From Aeromicrobium sp. (GTDB lineage: Bacteria; Actinomycetota; Actinomycetes; Propionibacteriales; Nocardioidaceae), in contig JALRKU010000333.1 of assembly GCA_023254755.1 (NCBI GenBank), positions 1 to 12,618 of the forward strand: a stretch of 12,618 nucleotides of DNA, read 5' to 3'. Below are positions 6,430-12,618 of this stretch, piece after piece. The notes beneath the pieces were generated by a model, which did no database searches, was not told where the DNA came from, and saw nothing but the letters and a program-made list of their open reading frames with translations. The translations under genes and the position numbers were made by a program. Every line of letters starts with the position of its first letter. Positions within the stretch are counted from its first letter, which is position 1.

Positions 6430-7509
6430 ATGGCCGCACCCGTGCCCGCCCTGCCGGGCGTGATGGACCGCGACCAGGTCGCAGCGACCGCCGCGGCGAT
6501 CGTCGACGTCCAGTCCGACGACGGCGCGATCGCCTGGTTCGTCGGCGGCCACCTCGATCCCTGGGACCACGTGCAGGCCGCCATGGGCCTGACGGTCGCC
6601 GGCTGCTGGCAGGACGCTGCCGCGGCGTACCGCTGGAGCCGTGAGAGCCAGCGCCCCGACGGCACGTGGGCGGTCCGCTACGAGCAGGGGACGGTGACCG
6701 ACCACGCCACCGACGCGAACTTCACGGCGTACGTCGCGACCGGCGTCTGGCACCACTGGCGTTCCACCGCCGACGTCGACTTCGTGCGCTCGATGTGGCC
6801 CACGGTGCGGGCCGCGCTCGACGCGGTCGTGGCGATGCAGCGACCCGACGGCGCGGTGGCCTGGCTGCGTCACGCCGACGGCCGCCTCGTCGCCGAGGCG
6901 CTCGTGACCGGCAACGCCAGCATCCACCTCAGCCTGCGCTGCGGTCTCGCCCTGGCAGCGGTCGTCGGCGAGCCCCAGCCCGAGTGGGCGTTCGCGGCGG
7001 CCCGCCTGCGGCACGCACTCGACGAGCACGAGGACGCCTTCGAGCCCAAGACCCGCTTCTCGATGGACTGGTACTACCCCGTGCTCGGCGGTGCCCTGCG
7101 TGCGGACCTGGCCCACCACCGGCTGCAGTCCCGCTGGGCCGACTTCGTGGTCGAGGGGCGCGGCGCCCGGTGCGTCGACGACCAGCCCTGGGTCACCGGT
7201 GGCGAGACGGCCGAGCTGGTGCTGGCGCTCGACGCCGCGGGTCGCGCCGACGACGCGCTGCGGATCCTGGCCGACGTGCAGCACCTGCGCCGCTCCGACG
7301 GCACCTACTGGACCGGCTACCAGATGGAGCAGGACGTGTTCTGGCCCGACGAGCAGACCACCTGGACGGGCGGCACCATGCTGCTCGCGCTCGACGCCGT
7401 CACCCGCACCACGGCCGCGCACGGCCTGTTCCGCGGCGAGGGACTGCCGCTTCCCACCACGGACGTGGTCGAGACCGACGAGGAGTGCACGTGCCGCTCG
7501 GTCGCCTGA
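6430..7509 (+). CDS. (Alpha/alpha)-toroid protein, prenyltransferase-like or glycosidase-like
   Basis: A 359-residue cytoplasmic protein with no signal peptide. Helical repeats each carry a Q-x-x-D-G-x-W-like motif: QSDDGAIAW (28-36), QRPDGTW (74-80), QRPDGAVAW (137-145) and RRSDGTYW (287-294). Such spacing is typical of alpha/alpha toroids found in terpene cyclases, prenyltransferase beta subunits and GH15-like glycosidases. The DxDD cyclase motif and a clear zinc triad are absent, so a true prenyltransferase is doubtful. Conserved-looking acids, HLDPWDH (41-47), DHATDANF (91-98), SMDWYYP (211-217) and YQMEQDVFW (297-305), suit a sugar-binding cleft better. It starts one base after the methyltransferase stop; an in-frame ATG at 6463 is an alternative. 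The tail holds a CTC (Cys-Thr-Cys) sequence encoded where the next gene's RBS lies. In a glycan operon it may trim or modify the product. Confidence 0.8.
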   Translation: MAAPVPALPGVMDRDQVAATAAAIVDVQSDDGAIAWFVGGHLDPWDHVQAAMGLTVAGCWQDAAAAYRWSRESQRPDGTWAVRYEQGTVTDHATDANFTAYVATGVWHHWRSTADVDFVRSMWPTVRAALDAVVAMQRPDGAVAWLRHADGRLVAEALVTGNASIHLSLRCGLALAAVVGEPQPEWAFAAARLRHALDEHEDAFEPKTRFSMDWYYPVLGGALRADLAHHRLQSRWADFVVEGRGARCVDDQPWVTGGETAELVLALDAAGRADDALRILADVQHLRRSDGTYWTGYQMEQDVFWPDEQTTWTGGTMLLALDAVTRTTAAHGLFRGEGLPLPTTDVVETDEECTCRSVA

Positions 7510-8144
7510 CGTCCGCTCCACCGCTTCCCGCCGAGCGCGCGCGGGTCGCCGACGAGGTCCGCGGCTTCCTGCCGGGCGCCGAGGCCGACGCCCTCCGCTC
7601 CGCCGCCGCGACCTACCTGCGTCCCGGCGGTGTCGCGGTCGAGATCGGCAGCTACTGCGGCAAGTCGGCGGTGCACCTCGGCCACGAGGCGGAACGGGTC
7701 GGCGCGCGACTCGTCACGATCGACCACCACCGGGGCTCTGAGGAGCAGCAGGCCGGGTGGGAGTACCACGACGCCTCGCTCGTCGGCCCCGACGGCCGGA
7801 TGGAGACCCTGCCGTTCCTTCGGGAGACGCTCGCGCTGGCGGATCTCGAGGGCACCGTGGACGTGGTCGCCGCCCGCTCGCCGCACGTCGCGTCGTGGTG
7901 GAGCACGCCGCTGGACCTGGTCTTCGTCGACGGCGGGCACACCGACGAGCACGCGACCGCCGACTACGCCGGGTGGGCTCCCCACGTCCGGCCCGGCGGC
8001 GCCCTGGTGGTGCACGACGTCTTCCCCGATCCCGCCGACGGCGGGCAGGCGCCCTACCAGTGCCTGTACCTGCCGGCCCTCGCCGACGGCTTCGTCGAGG
8101 TCCACGCCGAGGGCTCGCTGCGCGTGCTCGAGCGTCCCGCCTGA
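7491..8144 (+). CDS. Class I SAM-dependent methyltransferase, metal-dependent type (Methyltransf_24/CmcI-like)
   Basis: A 217-residue methyltransferase of a different subfamily from the one at 5709. Motif I is VEIGSYCGKSAVHLG (50-64), followed by LVTIDHHRGSEE (75-85), in which D78 should bind the SAM ribose. LVFVDGGHTDEHATADY (143-159) and ALVVHDVFPD (171-180) carry D147, H150 and D176, arranged as in cation-dependent O-methyltransferases such as CmcI and rhamnosyl O-methyltransferases. The GTG at 7491 was chosen because AGGAG lies five bases upstream. It makes the gene overlap the preceding one by 19 bp, with the RBS inside that gene's last codons, so the two are probably translationally coupled. 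It is the last gene of the operon, and a hairpin follows nine bases after the stop. Likely role is a second sugar or glycan O-methylation; substrate unknown. Confidence 0.88.
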   Translation: MPLGRLTSAPPLPAERARVADEVRGFLPGAEADALRSAAATYLRPGGVAVEIGSYCGKSAVHLGHEAERVGARLVTIDHHRGSEEQQAGWEYHDASLVGPDGRMETLPFLRETLALADLEGTVDVVAARSPHVASWWSTPLDLVFVDGGHTDEHATADYAGWAPHVRPGGALVVHDVFPDPADGGQAPYQCLYLPALADGFVEVHAEGSLRVLERPA

Positions 8145-8152
8145 GCCCACCC

Positions 8153-8173
8153 ACTGGACCGCGCTGGTCCGGT
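8153..8173 (+). terminator. Candidate hairpin terminator of the glycosyltransferase operon
   Basis: ACTGGACC and GGTCCGGT pair as an 8-bp stem with one T-G wobble around the five-base loop GCGCT. It begins eight bases past the stop at 8144 and precedes the next gene's promoter. There is no T-run. Confidence 0.45.
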
Positions 8174-8187
8174 CGGGGCGCTCCCCC

Positions 8188-8193
8188 TAGGTT
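8188..8193 (+). promoter_or_regulatory. Candidate -10 box for the GNAT-Nudix gene
   Basis: TAGGTT fits TANNNT and ends ten bases before the ATG at 8204, predicting a leader of only about four nucleotides. A weak GGTGGA also lies four bases before the ATG. Confidence 0.35.
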
Positions 8194-8203
8194 GGTGGAC
8201 ACC

Positions 8204-9064
8204 ATGACGAGCCCCCTGACCGACGGCGACCTCACGCTCGAGCCGACCTCCGGGTCGCAGGAGTTCACCGGCTTCGCGGTCCTGCTGGCGGGCGAGCGGG
8301 TCGGCACGCTGGCGTTCCGTCGCGAGGAGCGTGACGTGCTGTCGGTGCGGTGGAACGTCGGCGAGCACGAGCTCGGCATCGCGGTCCGTGCGCTGCGCCT
8401 CGCCGTCCCGCACGCCTTCGACGAGCTCGGCGCCCAGCGGCTCGAGGCCCGGATCCCCGTCGATCGCACGGATGACGTCCGCGCCGCCTCGATCGCGGGA
8501 CTGCGACGCGAGGGCATCCTGCGCGGAGCCGGGCCGTCCCCCGATCGCGTCCTGCTCGCGCGGATCGTGGGTGATCCGCCCCCGGTGAGCCGCGACGGGT
8601 TCATCGCGATCCTCAACGCCGGCCTCCCCACCAAGCGCGTCATCGCCCAGGGCCTGCTGCGCGACGAGGACGGGCGGCACCTGCTCTGCGAGCTCACCTA
8701 CAAGACCGAGTGGGACCTGCCCGGTGGCGTGGTCGAGGTCGGCGAGGCGCCCGCGGTCGGTCTGGTCCGAGAGCTGCAGGAGGAGCTCGGTGTCACGGTC
8801 ACGGTGCAGGGGCTGGTCACGGTCAACTGGCTTCCCGCATGGCGGGGCTGGGACGACGCGTGCGTGTTCGTGTTCGACCTCGGGGTGTCGTCGGCGGACC
8901 TCGTCGAGCGCATGACGCTGCAGCCGACCGAGATCGCCGCGGTCCACTGGTGCGACCCCGCGACCGTCCACGAGCGCGCGACGGCCGCGACGACCGAGCT
9001 GCTCGACGCCGTCGCGGGCGGCCCCCTGCCGCCGTATCGCGAGGCGCCGCTCTCGCCGGAGTGA
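8204..9064 (+). CDS. GNAT-like domain fused to a Nudix hydrolase
   Basis: A 286-residue two-domain protein. The C-terminal half is a Nudix hydrolase with a perfect Nudix box, G-x5-E-x7-REUxEExGU, running from G175 to V197 (GVVEVGE... RELQEELGV). It is preceded by the strand LTYKTEWDLPGG. This domain should cleave a nucleoside diphosphate linked to another moiety, using Mg2+ at the REUxEE glutamates. The N-terminal 1-120 resembles a GNAT acetyltransferase: AVRALRLAVPHAFDELGAQRLEA (60-82) and ASIAGLRREGILR (95-107) match the helix 3/strand 5 region of that fold. The acetyl-CoA pyrophosphate loop (normally Q/R-x-x-G-x-G/A) is only ELGIA, so catalysis by this half is uncertain. It is a monocistronic gene with its own promoter, ending three bases from the convergent lipoprotein gene. 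Substrates unknown. Confidence 0.88.
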   Translation: MTSPLTDGDLTLEPTSGSQEFTGFAVLLAGERVGTLAFRREERDVLSVRWNVGEHELGIAVRALRLAVPHAFDELGAQRLEARIPVDRTDDVRAASIAGLRREGILRGAGPSPDRVLLARIVGDPPPVSRDGFIAILNAGLPTKRVIAQGLLRDEDGRHLLCELTYKTEWDLPGGVVEVGEAPAVGLVRELQEELGVTVTVQGLVTVNWLPAWRGWDDACVFVFDLGVSSADLVERMTLQPTEIAAVHWCDPATVHERATAATTELLDAVAGGPLPPYREAPLSPE

Positions 9065-9067
9065 GCG

Positions 9068-10032
9068 TCAGCCGACCTGGCCCTGCACGACTCCGCCGTA
9101 CTGCGCCAGAGCGCGCGGCTTCGCCGATCCGCCCGGCAGGCTGACCAGGATCTGGTGGTAGTAGTTCAGGGTGCCGCTGCCGGCCTGGATGCCGTCCTCG
9201 AGCAGGGCCTGCTGCGGTGACCCGTCCGGCCAGGTGACCTTGCGGTCCTGATCCACCGTGTAGCGGTCGCTGCGCAGCAACGTGATGAACGCGAGGGCGC
9301 CGCCGTCGGCCGTGCGCAGCACGTACCGGACCTTCTCGGCTGCCCATGACTGCTCGAACTGCACGCCGTCGAGCGAGGAGTTCGCCTGGGCGACCTCACG
9401 CATCTGCCGGACAAAGGCGTCGTCGGTGATCGGTCCCGCGACGTCGGCGTCGGGGTCGGCGAGCGTCTTGGCGTACCCGTCGGCCGCCTCCTGCGCCGAC
9501 AGGGCCATGCCACGCCCGTCGTCGGGCTTCACGGTGACGGCGTGCCCGCTCCCGTCGTGGCGCAGGTCGGGCAGGACGGTCGACGTGAGGGCCTCGGGCG
9601 TCGCGACGAGCAGCCACGGATCGACCGACGTCGCACGCTCGAAGACCTGCAGCCGGTTGACCTTGCGCTCGGTGTCGCGCACGACGGCGAACATCCAGAG
9701 CGGGTAGGCGCGGAACCTCGGCGTCTCGACCTGCGTGACGTCGATCGGACCGGAGTCCTCCTGACCGGCCTGGTCGAGCTTCTGCGAGACCTCGAAGGCA
9801 CCGGTGTCGATCGCGAGGACCGGCCCGGTCTCGACGGTCGACAGCGGCTTGGGATCGAGCAGCTCGGCAGCGGCGTTGCGGACCTCGCGGTACCGCTCGT
9901 AGACCGCCGTGACCTGCGCTCGGGTGGCGGCGGGCTTGTCGATGGCCGACCCGTCGTCGCGCCGGTGCGGCACGGCGCACGCGGCCAGCGACGCGGCGAC
10001 GGCCGTGGCGGTCAGGATCGCGGTGAGACGTC

Positions 10033-10036
<4 letters not shown>
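9068..10036 (-). CDS. Predicted lipoprotein of unknown function
   Basis: A 322-residue exported protein that I cannot place in a named family. The start has a classic lipoprotein signal: two Arg, a hydrophobic stretch and the lipobox SLAAC, with the lipidated cysteine at residue 20 (MRRLTAILTATAVAASLAAC). The mature part would sit on the outer face of the cytoplasmic membrane. It is a mixed alpha/beta globular sequence with no obvious repeats. It includes RAYPLWMFAVVRDTERKVNRL in the first half and ends in a segment rich in Gly, Gln and Val. The ATG at 10036 overlaps the TGA of the upstream membrane-protein gene in an ATGA arrangement, so the two are co-translated and may work as a pair at the membrane. 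It ends three bases from the convergent GNAT-Nudix gene. Confidence 0.85.
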
Positions 10037-11133
<1,097 letters not shown>

Positions 11134-11180
11134 GCGCGATTCCCCTCCGCGGTCGTTCCGATCGGCCGACCGGTCCCCTG

Positions 11181-11186
11181 ACCCTA
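11181..11186 (-). promoter_or_regulatory. Weak candidate -10 box before the two-TM protein gene
   Basis: Minus-strand TAGGGT overlaps the stop codon of the glyoxalase-family gene and would give a leader of about 41 nt containing the GGAGGGG RBS. The gap also holds the palindromes GACCGGTC and TCGGCCGA. Read-through from upstream is equally possible. Confidence 0.2.
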
Positions 11187-11558
11187 CTGGTCGCCGAGGC
11201 GCCAGTCGGTGAAGTTGAGGTGGTTGGCGAACGGGTCGACGACCGTCATCACCCGTCCCCACGGCACGGTCTCGATCGTCGGACGGCTGAACGACGCCGT
11301 CTGCTCGGCCAGCTCGGCGTGGAGCTCGTCGAGCCCGGTGACCGGCAGGAAGAGGTGGGTTCCCGGCGTGCCGTCGCCGAAGTGGGCCGTGAGGTGGATC
11401 CTCAGGCCCGACCGCGACACCTGGGCGTACAACGGATCGGTCGGCGCTGACCGGCTCTCCCACTCCCAGCCGAAGCCCAGGAAGCCCTCGTAGAACCGCC
11501 GCGCCAGGCCCTCGTCGAAGACCCGGAGCATCGGGATCGCGGGCTGCAGCTCGACCAC
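11184..11558 (-). CDS. Glyoxalase-superfamily (VOC) protein, bleomycin-resistance-like
   Basis: A 124-residue single-module vicinal-oxygen-chelate protein. PAIPMLRVFDEGLARRFYEG (7-26) and LGFGWEWESR (27-36) are the first beta-alpha-beta unit. DPLYAQVSRSGLRIHLTAHFGDGTPGTHLF (41-70) and the closing DPFANHLNFTDW (108-119) match the short glyoxalase or bleomycin-resistance type. One VOC module pair per chain suggests a homodimer with two clefts. Possible ligands include H57 and H68, but metal binding is not certain, and such proteins are often ligand binders rather than enzymes. The start is the GTG at 11558: GAGG lies eight bases upstream and overlaps the stop of the thioredoxin-like gene, which is 10 bp away. 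Longer versions would lack homology at the front. It is likely cotranscribed and coupled with the upstream gene. Substrate unknown. Confidence 0.88.
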   Translation of the reverse strand: MVELQPAIPMLRVFDEGLARRFYEGFLGFGWEWESRSAPTDPLYAQVSRSGLRIHLTAHFGDGTPGTHLFLPVTGLDELHAELAEQTASFSRPTIETVPWGRVMTVVDPFANHLNFTDWRLGDQ

Positions 11559-11568
11559 GGGAGGGACC

Positions 11569-12486
11569 TCAGTAGAGAGCCGCGGCGAGCGCCCGCCGCG
11601 CCGTCGCAACCCGCGGGTCGCCCTGGCCGACGACGGTGAAGAGCTCGATCAGCCGCTCGCGGACGGCCTCGCGCTCGTCGGCCGGCAGTCTCTTGACGAG
11701 CTGGATCAGCCGGTCGAACGCGTCGTCGACGTGACCCCCGGAGACGTCGAGGTCGGCGACCAGCAGCTGAGCGGCGACGTCGTCGGGGTCGTCGCCGGCC
11801 GCGGTCCGGGCCGCCGTGAGATCGGCGCCCTGGGTGCGGGACATCAACCGAACGCCCGCCAGCCGCTCCGAGATCTCGTCGTCGGCCGGATACTGGGCCT
11901 TGAGCTTCTCGTACTCGGCCACCGCTTCGTCGAGGTCGCCGGCGGCGAAGGCGGCGTCGGCTGCCGCGAACCGCGGGTCCTCGACCGGTTCCTCCGCGGC
12001 CTGGGTGTCGTCGACCGGCGCACCGGAGGCCTGCGCCCGCCCGGTGACCCCGTTCTGGACCGCGATCGTGACGAGCTCGTCGAGCACCTGGCGCAGCTGC
12101 GCGTCGTCGGCGGTGCCCTGCATCAGCGGCACCGGTTGGCCCTTGACCAGGCCGACGAGCGTCGGCACCGCCTGGACCTGGAAGGCCTGCGCGATCTGCG
12201 GACTGGTGTCGACGTCGACCCGCGCCAGCTGGATCTTGCCGTCGTACGTGTCGACGAGCGCGGCGACCTGGTCGTTGTACGTCTGCGCCTGCGGCGAACG
12301 CGGCGACCACAGCACGACGACCACCAGGTGGTTGATCGACGCCCGGACGACGTCCTGGAAGTTCTGTTCGGACACGTCGACCGAGTACGAGCCGCCGCCG
12401 GTGCCGGAGGCTCCGGCCGGTCCGGGTGCGGGAGCGGGCTGCCTGAGCGCCGAGAGGTCCACGGCGCCGCGTCGGGAGAACGTCAT
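11569..12486 (-). CDS. Thioredoxin-TPR protein, CnoX/YbbN type, without redox cysteines
   Basis: A 305-residue cytoplasmic protein with a disordered, Pro/Gly/Ala-rich N-terminus (about 10-32), a thioredoxin fold at 35-145 and a TPR-like helical region at 170-305. This layout is that of CnoX/YbbN, a holdase that protects substrates and hands them to GroEL or DnaK, and of mycobacterial Rv1324. The active-site segment is VVVLWSPRSPQA (56-67), where Ser replaces both cysteines of CxxC; the cis-proline loop AVPTL (106-110) remains. It therefore cannot act as a thiol-disulfide oxidoreductase and is best read as a chaperone or scaffold. The TPR part includes FAAADAAFAAGDLDEAVAEY (173-192) and ADLDVSGGHVDDAFDRLIQL (244-263). 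The ATG at 12486 has no RBS and is directly preceded by a -10 box. It heads the glyoxalase-family, two-TM and lipoprotein genes downstream. Confidence 0.9.
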   Translation of the reverse strand: MTFSRRGAVDLSALRQPAPAPGPAGASGTGGGSYSVDVSEQNFQDVVRASINHLVVVVLWSPRSPQAQTYNDQVAALVDTYDGKIQLARVDVDTSPQIAQAFQVQAVPTLVGLVKGQPVPLMQGTADDAQLRQVLDELVTIAVQNGVTGRAQASGAPVDDTQAAEEPVEDPRFAAADAAFAAGDLDEAVAEYEKLKAQYPADDEISERLAGVRLMSRTQGADLTAARTAAGDDPDDVAAQLLVADLDVSGGHVDDAFDRLIQLVKRLPADEREAVRERLIELFTVVGQGDPRVATARRALAAALY

Positions 12487-12493
12487 GTCGACC

Positions 12494-12499
12494 AGTCTA
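12494..12499 (-). promoter_or_regulatory. Candidate -10 box giving a leaderless thioredoxin-TPR transcript
   Basis: Minus-strand TAGACT fits TANNNT and ends seven bases before the ATG at 12486, placing the transcription start at or one base before the start codon. No Shine-Dalgarno sequence is present, which agrees with a leaderless message. Confidence 0.4.
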
Positions 12500-12519
12500 G
12501 GAAGCGGCCCGCACGCCGC

Positions 12520-12618
12520 TCAGGACGGGCGCTGCAGTCCGGCGATGCGGGGGTCGAGAGGTCCGCGAAGGCCTGCCGCCTGCACGACGCGCTGGATCGT
12601 CAGGTCGCGCTCGTCGGG
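12520..12618 (-). CDS. 3' end of an unrecognised minus-strand gene
   Basis: The last 32 codons and TGA of a gene that enters from beyond the right edge. The peptide reads PDERDLTIQRVVQAAGLRGP followed by LDPRIAGLQRPS. Codon use is normal for the window, and the frame is open to the edge. It is too short to assign. It ends 33 bp upstream of the thioredoxin-TPR start and lies in the same direction, so it may belong to the same transcript in part. Confidence 0.5.
   Translation of the reverse strand, partial: PDERDLTIQRVVQAAGLRGPLDPRIAGLQRPS

Noticed and set aside
6271..7521. 416-residue minus-strand open frame opposite the toroid-protein gene
   Set aside because: Antisense shadow with low-complexity Gly/Arg/Val content and no start context.

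Overview
The window is very GC-rich. Its genes are tightly packed, codons mostly end in G or C, GTG starts occur, and TANNNT-type -10 boxes lie directly in front of several start codons. This points to a high-GC actinobacterium. Gene content (CnoX-like thioredoxin-TPR protein, GlgE-like protein, actinobacterial GT4/methyltransferase set) fits Nocardioidaceae such as Nocardioides or Aeromicrobium, but that placement is inference. I see no tRNA, rRNA, CRISPR array, insertion sequence or phage gene. It reads as ordinary chromosome.

Left part (1-4315). A large disordered acidic protein runs off the left edge on the minus strand. Upstream of it is a complete enoyl-CoA hydratase/isomerase gene, also minus. 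That gene diverges, over 100 bp, from a plus-strand GlgE-like maltosyltransferase gene. The divergent spacer carries a near-perfect 11-bp inverted repeat, each arm of which contains a candidate -10 box. The GlgE-like protein keeps the nucleophile and acid/base residues. By ungapped comparison with remembered Streptomyces GlgE it has lost all four phosphate-contacting positions I can check, and it has Glu for the third catalytic Asp. A small four-helix membrane protein gene converges on it with a 34-bp tail overlap.

Centre (4450-8144). Four tightly coupled plus-strand genes form one apparent operon: a GT4 glycosyltransferase, a class I methyltransferase, an (alpha/alpha)-toroid protein with repeated QxxDGxW-like motifs (usually labelled prenyltransferase-like), and a second, probably metal-dependent, methyltransferase. 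A hairpin follows the last stop. One glycosyltransferase, two methyltransferases and one hydrolase-like toroid make a plausible uncharacterised methylated-glycan or glycolipid pathway. This is the best candidate in the window for an undescribed system.

Right part (8204-12618). A plus-strand GNAT-Nudix fusion converges, with a 3-bp gap, on a minus-strand run. In transcription order the run holds the 3' end of an unrecognised gene, a thioredoxin-TPR protein with no redox cysteines (CnoX/YbbN type), a glyoxalase-superfamily protein, a two-TM protein with a long acidic tail carrying a duplicated module and a (Glu-Pro)12 run, and a lipoprotein. The last two overlap by ATGA. The GlgE-like protein, the membrane proteins, the lipoprotein and the central cassette all suggest envelope or storage-glycan biology, but nothing in the sequence ties them into one pathway.
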